Part shown: piece after piece, positions 1 to 6,416 of the stretch
Numbering within the stretch: position 1 is the stretch's first letter
Layout of the letters: each line of letters begins with the position of its first letter
Origin: Streptomyces roseochromogenus subsp. oscitans DS 12.976
GTDB lineage: Bacteria; Actinomycetota; Actinomycetes; Streptomycetales; Streptomycetaceae
Reading direction: 5' to 3'
DNA length: 35,644 nt
NCBI RefSeq assembly: GCF_000497445.1
Contig: NZ_CM002285.1
Location: forward strand, 3,236,760-3,272,403
Notes under the pieces: generated by a model
Told to the model about the DNA's origin: nothing
Database searches by the model: none
What the model saw: only the letters and a program-made list of their open reading frames with translations
Made by a program: the position numbers and the translations under genes

Positions 1-426
1 GGCACGGAGGCCAAACCGCGCCGCACGCGCAAGACCGCAGCGGCCGCGGTGACCACCGAGGCTCCGGAAACCGAGGCAAAGCCCCGCCGCACGCGCAAGA
101 CAGCCGCCGCCGCGCCGGAGCCGACCGAGGCCCCCGAAGCCGAGGCCAAGCCCCGCCGGACCCGCAAGACGGCCGCCACCGCGCCGGAGCCGACCGAGGC
201 CCCCGAAGCCGAGGCCAAGCCCCGCCGGACCCGGAAGACGGCCGCTGCCGTCGCCGAGGTGGACGGTGCCGCCGAGGTCGCCGTGCCCAAGGTGCGGCGG
301 ACCCGTAAGGCCGTCGCCGAGGCGGCCGGTGCGGAGATCCCGGTGCAGGCCACCAGGGAGCCGGAGGCCAAGCCGCGGCGCCGTACCCGCAAGGCCGCGG
401 CGGCCGCCGAGGTCACCGAAGCCTGA
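1..426 (+). CDS. C-terminal basic repeat tail of a larger protein, probably a DEAD/DEAH-box helicase (5' truncated)
   Basis: The reading frame is open from base 1, so the gene enters from the left edge; the GTG at 49 lies inside a repeat and is not a credible start. The visible 141 residues are low complexity: six copies of a KPRRTRK-like basic block separated by Ala/Pro/Glu linkers (PEPTEAPEAEA). The last two copies are degenerate (PKVRRTRK, KPRRRTRK). Such Lys/Arg-Ala tails resemble nucleic-acid-binding extensions. In Streptomyces I recall a DEAD-box helicase with a similar tail next to this hydrolase and NYN gene, but no helicase motif lies in the window, so the identity is inference from synteny. 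A strong terminator follows at 444-478. Confidence 0.7.
   Translation, partial: GTEAKPRRTRKTAAAAVTTEAPETEAKPRRTRKTAAAAPEPTEAPEAEAKPRRTRKTAATAPEPTEAPEAEAKPRRTRKTAAAVAEVDGAAEVAVPKVRRTRKAVAEAAGAEIPVQATREPEAKPRRRTRKAAAAAEVTEA
103..240 (+). repeat. 69-bp tandem repeat, two copies
   Basis: Bases 103-171 and 172-240 are two adjacent copies of 69 bp (23 codons) that differ at two positions by my alignment. They encode AAAAPEPTEAPEAEAKPRRTRKT-type units. The near identity at DNA level, compared with the diverged flanking units, indicates recent duplication by slippage or unequal recombination. Confidence 0.85.
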
Positions 427-443
427 TCCGGCACCCCGTCACC

Positions 444-478
444 GACGGCCCGGTCCACTCCCAGTGGGCCGGGCCGTC
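444..478 (+). terminator. Strong hairpin terminator after the basic-tail gene
   Basis: Arms 444-459 and 463-478 form a 16-bp stem with one G-T wobble around a CCC loop, 18 nt after the stop codon. There is no T tract, as is usual for Streptomyces hairpin terminators. Confidence 0.8.
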
Positions 479-576
479 GCACGTCCGGCACACCATCAGA
501 CCGACGACGCGCAGAGGACCCACCGCGCCCCGGCACAGCCGCCCAGGCCGCCTCCCTGCCGTCCTCCCCCGCCCGA

Positions 577-582
577 TAGCCT
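577..582 (+). promoter_or_regulatory. -10 box TAGCCT of a leaderless promoter
   Basis: TAGCCT ends 6 nt before the ATG at 589, placing the expected transcription start on the start codon. There is no Shine-Dalgarno sequence upstream of the ATG. No clear -35 box is visible. Confidence 0.5.
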
Positions 583-588
583 CTCCCC

Positions 589-1470
589 ATGAGCAGGCCC
601 GCCACCTTTGTCCCGCCGCCCGGTGCCCGTGCGTACTCCTTGCGGAGCGCGCGTGGGGAGTTTGCCGTCATCGACGCTCCCGTGGCCGACGGGGTCGAGG
701 CGCGGGGCGTCGCGCTGTTGCTGCCGGGGTTCACCGGGAGCAAGGAGGACTTCAATCCGCTGCATGTGCCGCTCGCGCGGCGCGGGTACCGGACCGTGGC
801 GGTCGACGGGCGCGGGCAGTACGAGTCGGACGGGCCCGAGACCGACGAATCCGCCTACGCTCAGGAGGAGTTGGCGCGGGACGTGCTGGCGCAGGCCGAG
901 GCGCTCGGGGAGCCGGTGCATCTGCTGGGCCACTCCCTCGGTGGGCAGATCTCGCGCGCGGCCGTACTGCTCGACCACGCGCCCTTTCGCTCACTGACCC
1001 TCATGGCCTCCGGCCCCGCGCAGATCTCGGAGTCCCAGCAGCAGCGCGTGAAGCTGCTGCGGGACGCGCTCGCCGTGATGAACATGGCGGACGTGTGGGA
1101 CGCGATCCAGGCGATGGAGACGCCCGAGGAGACCGAGACGGCGGCGCTCGACGGCGGTCTCGACGACCGGGACGACCTACGGCGCCGCTGGCTGGGCACC
1201 AAGCCCGCCCAGCTCCTCGCCACCGGACGCCAGTTGTGCACGGAACCGGACCGGGTCGCGGAACTGGCCGCCGTACCGCTGCCGTTCCACATCCTGTCGG
1301 GCGCGCGGGACGACACCTGGCCGTTGCCCCTGCTGGACGACATGGCGGTACGGCTGAACGCCCGGCGGACGGTGATCGAGGACGCCGAGCACTCCCCCAA
1401 CACCGACCAGCCCCTGCCCACGGCCCACGCGATCGCCGACTTCTGGGACCACGCCACCGCAGAGCGCTAG
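589..1470 (+). CDS. Alpha/beta-hydrolase fold protein
   Basis: 293-residue cytoplasmic hydrolase of the alpha/beta fold; substrate unknown. The oxyanion-loop region LLPGFTGSK lies near residue 45-52, the nucleophile elbow GHSLGG places the catalytic serine at residue 116, an acid is likely at Asp241 or Asp242 (GARDDTW), and the histidine is His268 (AEHSP). A DGRGQ(Y)xS motif near 73-80 is typical of the family. The start is ATG 589, with a TANNNT box just upstream and no ribosome-binding site, so it is probably translated leaderless. Its stop codon overlaps the stop of the convergent NYN gene: the palindromic CTAG at 1467-1470 holds both TAG codons. It could be an esterase, lipase or C-C hydrolase; sequence alone does not decide. 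Confidence 0.9.
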   Translation: MSRPATFVPPPGARAYSLRSARGEFAVIDAPVADGVEARGVALLLPGFTGSKEDFNPLHVPLARRGYRTVAVDGRGQYESDGPETDESAYAQEELARDVLAQAEALGEPVHLLGHSLGGQISRAAVLLDHAPFRSLTLMASGPAQISESQQQRVKLLRDALAVMNMADVWDAIQAMETPEETETAALDGGLDDRDDLRRRWLGTKPAQLLATGRQLCTEPDRVAELAAVPLPFHILSGARDDTWPLPLLDDMAVRLNARRTVIEDAEHSPNTDQPLPTAHAIADFWDHATAER

Positions 1471-2372
1471 TACTGCCCCTGCAAGTGGTCCCAGAAGCCG
1501 TCCCTGAGGGCTCGGCGGAGGTCTGCCTGGCCGCGCAGGGAGTACTGGAGCAGGCCTTCGGCCTCGACCAGCAGGTCCTGGTCGACGGAGCCGGGGAGGT
1601 AGGGGTGGCCGGGCAGGAGGTCGGCCAGGGTCTCGCGGCCCCGGGCGGCCAGCCATTTCGCCGCGATCTGGGCGCCGACGAAGCGGACGTCCTCGCGGGT
1701 GGGACGGGTGCCGGTGGTGGCCTCGTAGGCGGCGGCCGTGCGGCGGGAGACGTACGGCTTGAAGAAGTCGAGGTCGAGGGTGCGCTGGCTGTCGACCTCC
1801 CAGAGCAGCGGCTCGGCCTGGTTGCGGCCCTCGGGGGCCTCGATGCCCCAGAGGTGGACCCGGGCGCCGTACCCCTGCGCCGCCTCGACCGCCGAGACCA
1901 GGTCCTCGTCGCCGCCGAGGAGTGCCGCGTCGCTGATGGCGCGATGGCGGGCCAGGGACTCCAGGTCGGAGCGGATCAGTGAATCGACGCCCTTCTGCTG
2001 GTTGTTGGCGTTGAGGTTGCCCAGGCGGACCTTGACGTCGGGCAGTTCGGCGATGGTCTGCTGCTCGGCGGTGTGGATGCGGCGGCGGGCGCCGTCGTAC
2101 CAGTAGACGCGCAGCAGGCGGCTGTCCGCGAAGACCGAGCGGGCCCGGTCGATGAGGGCCTCGATCAGGCCCTCGGCGTCGAGGTCGAAGGCCCGTCGGT
2201 CCTCGGTTCCGGCGACCAGCCGGCCGGCGGCCGCGTACAGATACCCCGCGTCGACGAAGATCGCGTGGGTGGAGGGCGTCTTCGCCACCTCGGCGAGCAT
2301 GCGTTCCAGCAGCTCGTTCGTGCGGTCGATGCGGGCGCCCAGGGCCGCCAGGTCGTCGTTCATCGCCTCCAT
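1467..2372 (-). CDS. NYN-domain (LabA/DUF88-like) protein, putative PIN-like nuclease
   Basis: About 301 residues. The core has HAIFVDAGYLYAAAG near the N-terminus (the NYN signature with the first catalytic Asp), a conserved acidic SDAALLGGDEDLVSAV motif in the middle and GARVHLWGIE after it, the pattern of LabA/NYN proteins of the PIN-like nuclease superfamily. These are thought to act on RNA, but the Streptomyces members are not characterised to my knowledge. The start is ambiguous: ATG 2372 is chosen; GTG 2387 (306 aa) and ATG 2363, which has GGAGG only 2-3 nt before it, are alternatives. An N-terminal helix (ARIDRTNELLERMLAEV) precedes the domain. It converges on the hydrolase gene with shared stop bases. 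Confidence 0.82.
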   Translation of the reverse strand: MEAMNDDLAALGARIDRTNELLERMLAEVAKTPSTHAIFVDAGYLYAAAGRLVAGTEDRRAFDLDAEGLIEALIDRARSVFADSRLLRVYWYDGARRRIHTAEQQTIAELPDVKVRLGNLNANNQQKGVDSLIRSDLESLARHRAISDAALLGGDEDLVSAVEAAQGYGARVHLWGIEAPEGRNQAEPLLWEVDSQRTLDLDFFKPYVSRRTAAAYEATTGTRPTREDVRFVGAQIAAKWLAARGRETLADLLPGHPYLPGSVDQDLLVEAEGLLQYSLRGQADLRRALRDGFWDHLQGQY

Positions 2373-2473
2373 TGTCCCGGTGGTCACGCTGCGAACACAA
2401 CCGGCCCCGGTCGGTCCGGTCCAAGGTTCTTACCGGTCGGTAATTAGCCGTTCGAAAAATTTCTTTAGCGTAG

Positions 2474-2499
2474 GGAATGTTTGTAACGTGAAGCGCGTT
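2474..2499 (+). promoter_or_regulatory. Candidate ECF-type (SigR/SigE class) promoter GGAAT-N18-GTT
   Basis: GGAAT at 2474-2478 and GTT at 2497-2499 are separated by exactly 18 nt, the consensus published for SigR of S. coelicolor and SigH/SigE of mycobacteria. The element sits in an AT-rich gap and points towards the microprotein gene that starts at 2581, giving a leader of about 75 nt. The match is seen; the sigma assignment is inferred. Confidence 0.5.
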
Positions 2500-2580
2500 G
2501 ACTGGATACGACACCACAGAGACGAGGTGTCACACCGAGTAGTTCTCCTCAGGAGGATGACCAGACGAAGGGAGAAGCCC

Positions 2581-2733
2581 TTGCGCTTCGAAATCATGCG
2601 ACTCGACGAGCTCGACGGCACCACCGTGGACAGCACCGTCGTGGACGCCGCCTCCGTCAACCGGATCGTTCAGCAGGCCGCCGCCATCGGGCAGCGTCTG
2701 TGGATCCGCCCGGCCGAGACCAAGGCCTCGTAA
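2581..2733 (+). CDS. Conserved 50-residue microprotein of unknown function
   Basis: The protein begins (M)RFEIMRLDELDGTTVDST and ends RLWIRPAETKAS. I recall near-identical small proteins across Streptomyces, without a known function. The start is TTG 2581: GAAGGGAG at 2567-2574 gives ideal spacing of about 6 nt. ATG 2596 is in frame but has no ribosome-binding site, and the in-frame ATG 2557 abuts an AGGAGG directly, which is too close. It has no signal peptide, no membrane segment and no cysteine. It stands alone between the divergent NYN gene and the convergent marC gene, behind a candidate ECF-sigma promoter, so a stress role is possible. A hairpin at 2764-2801 follows it. Confidence 0.75.
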   Translation: MRFEIMRLDELDGTTVDSTVVDAASVNRIVQQAAAIGQRLWIRPAETKAS

Positions 2734-2763
2734 CGCTCACGCGTAGCGCGCCACTCAAGCTTT

Positions 2764-2801
2764 CCGGGGGAGCCGAGCCGACGAGGGCTCAGCTTCCCCG
2801 G
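2764..2801. terminator. Bidirectional hairpin between the microprotein and marC
   Basis: An imperfect inverted repeat (about 2764-2779 against 2785-2801, with CCGGGG(G)AGC at one end and GCTTCCCCGG at the other) lies between the two convergent genes. It overlaps the last codons of marC, so it could terminate both transcripts. Confidence 0.6.
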
Positions 2802-3394
2802 ATCACCTGAGTGACCCCGTTGATGATCTGCTGCACGGCGATCGCGGAGAGCATCATGCCCGCGAGCCGCGTCACCAGCACCACACCGCCGTCCTTGATG
2901 ACCCGGATGATCAGCAGCGAGTAACGCATCACCAGCCACAGCACCACATGGATCGCGAGGATCGCGGACCACACCGAGATCTGCGCGGACACGCTGCCGG
3001 CCTTCTGCACGGCCAGGATCACGGACACGATCGCACCGGGCCCGGCCAGCAGCGGCATGCCCAGGGGGACGAGCGCGACGTTGACGTCCTTGGTCTGCTT
3101 GGGCTCATCGGTCTTGCCGGTGAGCAGGTCGAGCGCGATCAGCAGGAGCAGCAGACCGCCCGAGATCATCAGCGCGGGGACGGAGACGTGCAGATAGTCG
3201 AGGATCCGGTGTCCCAGGACGCCGAACGTGGCGATGACCCCGCCCGCCACGCACACGGCCTGGAAGGCCATGCGCCGCTGCACCTTGGCCGGACGGCCGG
3301 CGGTGAGCGCGAGGAAGATCGGGGTGATCCCGGGGGGATCCATGATGACGAAAAGGGTCAGGAACAGAGAACCGAAGACAGCGACATCGAACAT
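2789..3394 (-). CDS. MarC/UPF0056-family integral membrane protein
   Basis: 201 residues with about six hydrophobic segments: FGSLFLTLFVIMDPPGITPIF at the N-terminus, then segments near 45-60, 72-90, 115-135, 140-160 and the C-terminus. The MDPPGITPIF motif near residues 18-27 is the MarC signature (usually DPxGxxPxF). The family is membrane-embedded; its transport role is unresolved and the old multiple-antibiotic-resistance link was not upheld. The start is ATG 3394. It lies 112 bp downstream of the PHP gene on the same strand; the gap carries three tandem hairpins (3439-3510), so PHP and MarC may be one transcript with altered expression of the second gene. Confidence 0.88.
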   Translation of the reverse strand: MFDVAVFGSLFLTLFVIMDPPGITPIFLALTAGRPAKVQRRMAFQAVCVAGGVIATFGVLGHRILDYLHVSVPALMISGGLLLLLIALDLLTGKTDEPKQTKDVNVALVPLGMPLLAGPGAIVSVILAVQKAGSVSAQISVWSAILAIHVVLWLVMRYSLLIIRVIKDGGVVLVTRLAGMMLSAIAVQQIINGVTQVIRGS

Positions 3395-3438
3395 GGTTGT
3401 GCAGCAGGCCTTGCAGGAAGAGGTGGGTACGGGCTGGG

Positions 3439-3510
3439 TGAGGCGGTCCGGCCTCAGGTGACTGAGGCGGTCCGGGCCTCAGGTGGGTGAGGCGGTCCGT
3501 TCGGCCTCAG
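3439..3510 (-). repeat. Three tandem ~24-bp repeats, each a small hairpin, between the PHP gene and marC
   Basis: The unit TGAGGCGGTCCG begins at 3439, 3463 and 3488, and each copy is followed after 0-4 extra nt by GCCTCA. Every unit therefore folds as TGAGGC / GCCTCA (6-bp stem; loops of 6, 7 and 10 nt). The third copy contains the stop codon of the PHP gene. They lie between two same-strand genes and could act as an mRNA processing, stability or attenuation element. Confidence 0.75.
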
Positions 3511-4364
3511 GCTCCGCCGGTACCCGGGACGGGGAACGCCCCGGTGGCCCGCCGCGTGATCTCCCCGTACACCTCGGGGTCGGTCGTGTACGCGCCCAGG
3601 GACACGGTCTTGCGGCTGCCGTGGTAGTCGGAGGAGCCCGTGACGAGCAGATCCAGTTCCTTGGCCAGGCCCCGCAGCCGGTCGCGCGCGTCGGCGTCGT
3701 GATCCATGTGATCGACCTCGATGCCGTCCAGGCCGGCCTCGGCCATCTCGGCGATCCGGGACTCCGGCACCGTACGACCGCGCTTGGCGGCGGCCGGGTG
3801 CGCGAACACGCAGACCCCGCCCGCGCTCTTGACCAGCCGGATCGCCTCGAAGGGGTCGGTCTCGTGCTTCTCCACGTAGGCCCGGCCGCCGTCGGCCAGC
3901 CAGTCCTCGGTGAACGCGTCGCTCACGGTGGGTACGACGCCCAGCTCGACCAGCGCCGTCGCGACATGCGGGCGCCCCACGGAACCACCGGCGGCGATCC
4001 GCTCGACCTGCTCCCAAGTGACCGGCACGTCCAGCGCGTTCAGCTTGGCAATCATGCCCCGGGCCCGCGGCACCCGGTCGTCCCGCACCAGCTCGCGCTC
4101 GGCAAGCAGAGCGGGCTCCTCGGGGTCGAAGAGGTAGGCCAGCAGGTGCATGGAGACGCCGTCGACACGGCAGGACAGCTCGGCGCCGGTGACCAGCGTG
4201 AGCCCCTCGGGCAGCGCGGCGATCGCCTCGGCATACCCACGAGTGGTGTCATGATCGGTCAGCGCGACGACGTCCAGCCCGGCAGCGGCAGCGTTGCGCA
4301 CCAGCTCGGCGGGGGTGTCCGTACCGTCGGAAGCCGTGGAGTGACAGTGCAGATCGATGCGCAC
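3507..4364 (-). CDS. PHP-domain metal-dependent phosphoesterase (TrpH/YciV-like)
   Basis: 285 residues from GTG 4364, which has GGAG 5 nt upstream; a longer frame to 4400 has no such site. The protein opens RIDLHCHSTASDGT, the PHP motif I metal-binding HxH, followed by ALTDHDT (motif II), GAELSC, VCVFAHPA (motif III) and SSDYHGS (motif IV), so all metal ligands are present. Family members hydrolyse 3',5'-bisnucleotides or trim RNA 5' ends (E. coli YciV/RNase AM). The substrate here is not shown by sequence. It is probably co-transcribed with marC downstream. Confidence 0.88.
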   Translation of the reverse strand: MRIDLHCHSTASDGTDTPAELVRNAAAAGLDVVALTDHDTTRGYAEAIAALPEGLTLVTGAELSCRVDGVSMHLLAYLFDPEEPALLAERELVRDDRVPRARGMIAKLNALDVPVTWEQVERIAAGGSVGRPHVATALVELGVVPTVSDAFTEDWLADGGRAYVEKHETDPFEAIRLVKSAGGVCVFAHPAAAKRGRTVPESRIAEMAEAGLDGIEVDHMDHDADARDRLRGLAKELDLLVTGSSDYHGSRKTVSLGAYTTDPEVYGEITRRATGAFPVPGTGGA

Positions 4365-4485
4365 GCGAACTCCAGACGGTGACGACACTGAAGGGGACAC
4401 CTAAGGATAGCGGTGTTTTCCATCCTCCCTGTCACACCCGAACCTACTGAGCACCCCCTACTGCAACCCACCTGGGGGCACGGGG

Positions 4486-5127
4486 CTACGGCCGAAGCAA
4501 GCGCGGCGACAACGCCCCGTACGGCACCAGATCCAGCTCCGCCCCCGCGTCCCGCAGATCCGTCAGGACCAGTTCGTCGTACATCAGCAGCCCGGACTGC
4601 TCGGGCCACATCACCGCCCACAGCCACATACCGAGCGCCTCGCCGGCGAAGACCGCGCGGTCGTCGGGGGTGCGGTAGACATGCCAGAGCGGGGTCGGGC
4701 GGCCGGCCGCGAGGACCTTCGCCTGGGGCGGTTTCTCGATGTTCATGTACGGCCCCGGGTCGGGCCCGTCGATGCCCGCGTACCGCGCGCCGAGGCCGAC
4801 GCCGAGTTCCTCGGCGACCAGGATGAGTTCACCGGGGCCGCCGAGCGGACCGGGCCCGGAGCAGGCAACGGCGGTCGCACGGCCACCGCTGCGGTCGTCG
4901 CCCGCGTAGGCCACGCCGGTGAAGAGCCACCCGACCGGCAGTGGCCAGGGCATCCACACCGGGACGTGGGTACGGTGCACCACGGCACCGAGGGCTTCGA
5001 CACTGGGCGGGATCACGGGCTGCAGCGGATACACCGTGCCGTGCACGTCGCACTGCCACGAATCGGCGAAGAGACCGGGCGCCCTGACCCGGCCACCGCA
5101 CCTCGGGCAACTGGGTTCGCCCCTCAT
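4486..5127 (-). CDS. DUF6758 family protein with N-terminal zinc ribbon
   Basis: 213 residues, ATG 5127. The N-terminus has CPRCGGRVRAPG and then WQCDVHG, giving three cysteines and a histidine that could bind zinc. The rest is a Trp/Pro-rich globular domain (VWMPWPLPVGWLFTGVAYAGD; MWLWAVMWPEQSGLL) without a recognisable catalytic motif. I recognise it as a conserved actinobacterial family now called DUF6758; function unknown. No signal peptide or transmembrane helix. It is a single gene, with the PHP gene 121 bp downstream. Confidence 0.78.
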   Translation of the reverse strand: MRGEPSCPRCGGRVRAPGLFADSWQCDVHGTVYPLQPVIPPSVEALGAVVHRTHVPVWMPWPLPVGWLFTGVAYAGDDRSGGRATAVACSGPGPLGGPGELILVAEELGVGLGARYAGIDGPDPGPYMNIEKPPQAKVLAAGRPTPLWHVYRTPDDRAVFAGEALGMWLWAVMWPEQSGLLMYDELVLTDLRDAGAELDLVPYGALSPRLLRP

Positions 5128-5205
5128 AGGGCTCCACGGTCCTACCCCTGCTCGCCCACGTCAAGGACGATCACCCGTCCGGAGGGAGCCTTTGACCGCA
5201 CCGAA

Positions 5206-5290
5206 GTGCATGCACATTGCATTTATCAGGGGCCGTAAGACCCTGCTGCCCGGCCTCGCCTTCGTGGCCGTCATCGGTGAGCTTGCTCAC
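5206..5290. promoter_or_regulatory. Two short palindromes in the gap upstream of the DUF6758 gene
   Basis: GTGCATGCAC at 5206-5215 is a perfect 10-bp palindrome followed by AT-rich ATTGCATTTATCA, and GTGAGC-TT-GCTCAC at 5277-5290 is a perfect 6+6 inverted repeat. They lie between the SUFU gene end and the DUF6758 start, on the promoter side of the latter. They may be operators; no regulator can be assigned. Confidence 0.3.
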
Positions 5291-5320
5291 GCCGGTGCTC
5301 GCCCGGCGCTCGCCCCGCGG

Positions 5321-5905
5321 TCAGTCCAGCGGGACGGACTTGCGGGCGGGATCCCTCAGGTCCGTCCCGTTCGCGAGCCAGCGCTCCTGGAGGGCCTGCG
5401 CACCGTGCACCCGCTTCCAGGCGGCCTCGTTCGGGGTCATCGGCAGCAGCGGCAGGAACCGTACGGGCTCCATCGGGTCGTCCAGCTCCAGGTCCTCGAC
5501 CAGACCGCCGGGCTCACCCACCAGGACCGAGCTGAAGGGGGCGCCGGGCCACAGCGGGTCGCCGACGTCCAAAGAGGCGCCCGGAGTCACGATCAGGCCC
5601 TCCACCTGCGGGGACGCGGCCAGCACGGCGAGCGGACGGAGCACCTTGTCGGTGTCGGCGAGGCCCGCGCGGACAGAGAGGACCAGCTCGGCGCGGGGGC
5701 CCTCGACCGGGTCGGCGAACACCGCGGTGGGGTCGGTCATGGGGTGCGCGGACATACCGAGGGTGGCGTACCGCAGGACGTCCCCCTCCTGGAACCGGAG
5801 CACCTCGATGCGGTCCGTGCCGAGGAAGGTGACGGCGGCGCGCGCATCCGGTGCGCCCAGCGCGGTGGTCAACCGCGCCTCGACCAGAGGAAGAACATCA
5901 ACCAT
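5321..5905 (-). CDS. Suppressor-of-fused (SUFU) domain protein
   Basis: 194 residues from ATG 5905. The sequence MVDVLPLVEARLTTALG with later LRYATLGMSAHPM, AELVLSVRAGL and the C-terminal LLPMTPNEAAWKRVHG fits bacterial SUFU-domain proteins, whose role is unknown but which occur as immunity proteins and as stand-alone genes. The chosen start has no ribosome-binding site, but TATGCT lies 6 nt upstream (5912-5917), so a leaderless transcript is likely. The frame stays open up to 6004, but that extension has no family similarity I can recognise. No toxin gene is adjacent, so an immunity role is not supported here. Confidence 0.75.
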   Translation of the reverse strand: MVDVLPLVEARLTTALGAPDARAAVTFLGTDRIEVLRFQEGDVLRYATLGMSAHPMTDPTAVFADPVEGPRAELVLSVRAGLADTDKVLRPLAVLAASPQVEGLIVTPGASLDVGDPLWPGAPFSSVLVGEPGGLVEDLELDDPMEPVRFLPLLPMTPNEAAWKRVHGAQALQERWLANGTDLRDPARKSVPLD

Positions 5906-5911
5906 GCCGCG

Positions 5912-5917
5912 AGCATA
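5912..5917 (-). promoter_or_regulatory. -10 box TATGCT of a leaderless promoter (SUFU gene)
   Basis: TATGCT on the minus strand ends 6 nt before ATG 5905; there is no Shine-Dalgarno sequence. A possible -35 (TTGCCC) lies 15 nt further upstream, which is shorter than usual. Confidence 0.5.
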
Positions 5918-5998
5918 GAACTCGTCAGGTGCGGGCAAAGCGGCACCTTGACAGTTCGGGCGGCTGCTACGCTGAGCCGGTGGTTCGGGGCAGTATGT

Positions 5999-6013
5999 AG
6001 ACAATGATTGTCA
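5999..6013. promoter_or_regulatory. Zur/Fur-like operator palindrome
   Basis: GACAAT-G-ATTGTC (6000-6012) is a perfect 6-1-6 palindrome. The 15-mer AGACAATGATTGTCA matches the Streptomyces Zur box TGAAAATGATTTTCA at 12 of 15 positions as I remember it. It lies about 95 bp upstream of the SUFU start and 400 bp upstream of corA. The palindrome is certain; the regulator is inferred. Confidence 0.4.
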
Positions 6014-6416
6014 AGTCCCGAACAGTGGGACTCCCTTACGAGGGACCGGCCGGAGGAGGTGGGGCTGTCATGGATCGAAGTCGACCGTGCAGTACCACTC
6101 GCTCTTCCGCCCGCTGATCCAGTCACTGGCTGCTCTCTGGCTGACTGCCGCCTCTCCGTGCGTATCGCCCATCGGAAGAGCACTTCTTTTCGCTGTGCCT
6201 GATCCGTCTGATCGCTCGATCTGCCCGATCTGAATCAGTTCTGCATCAGTAGCGAAGTCGCCACCGCGACGGTGCGGTGCTCCCCGCTTTGTGGACGTGC
6301 CAAACATCCTTCCGCTGCCTCAAGGGCGGGGGACCTCTTGCCAGGACGTCCCCATTCCGGGTAGTTCCACCCGTTGCCGTGCGGTCTTTCGTTGCCTGTC
6401 GCGAAGGAGCCTGCCC

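Larger units (their letters stand above)
5906..6416. other. Gene-poor 511-bp region between the SUFU gene and corA
   Basis: This divergent gap holds the SUFU promoter, a Zur-like palindrome (5999-6013), two small hairpins just after it (GTCCC/GGGAC near 6016-6030 and TCCC/GGGA near 6032-6045), an AGGAGG at 6054-6059, four GATC-containing 8-9 nt repeats (6201-6230) and, further on, a GGGGAC/GTCCCC inverted repeat near 6331-6352. Short reading frames exist (a 15-codon frame at ATG 6070 and a longer one in another frame), but none is convincing as a gene. It may be a long corA leader. Confidence 0.45.

Noticed and set aside
5321..5905. SUFU protein as immunity protein of a polymorphic toxin
   Set aside because: No toxin, secretion or repeat-rich gene is adjacent on either side.
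6070..6117. A 15-codon leader peptide (MDRSRPCSTTRSSAR) with AGGAGG upstream, and the overlapping frame 6008-6202
   Set aside because: The spacing from AGGAGG to the ATG is about 10 nt, the peptide has no run of one regulatory amino acid, and no attenuator can be drawn with confidence. Kept only as part of the gap description.
5906..6416. M-box (Mg2+) riboswitch upstream of corA
   Set aside because: I could not find the conserved M-box core or its three-helix layout; only small unrelated hairpins are present.
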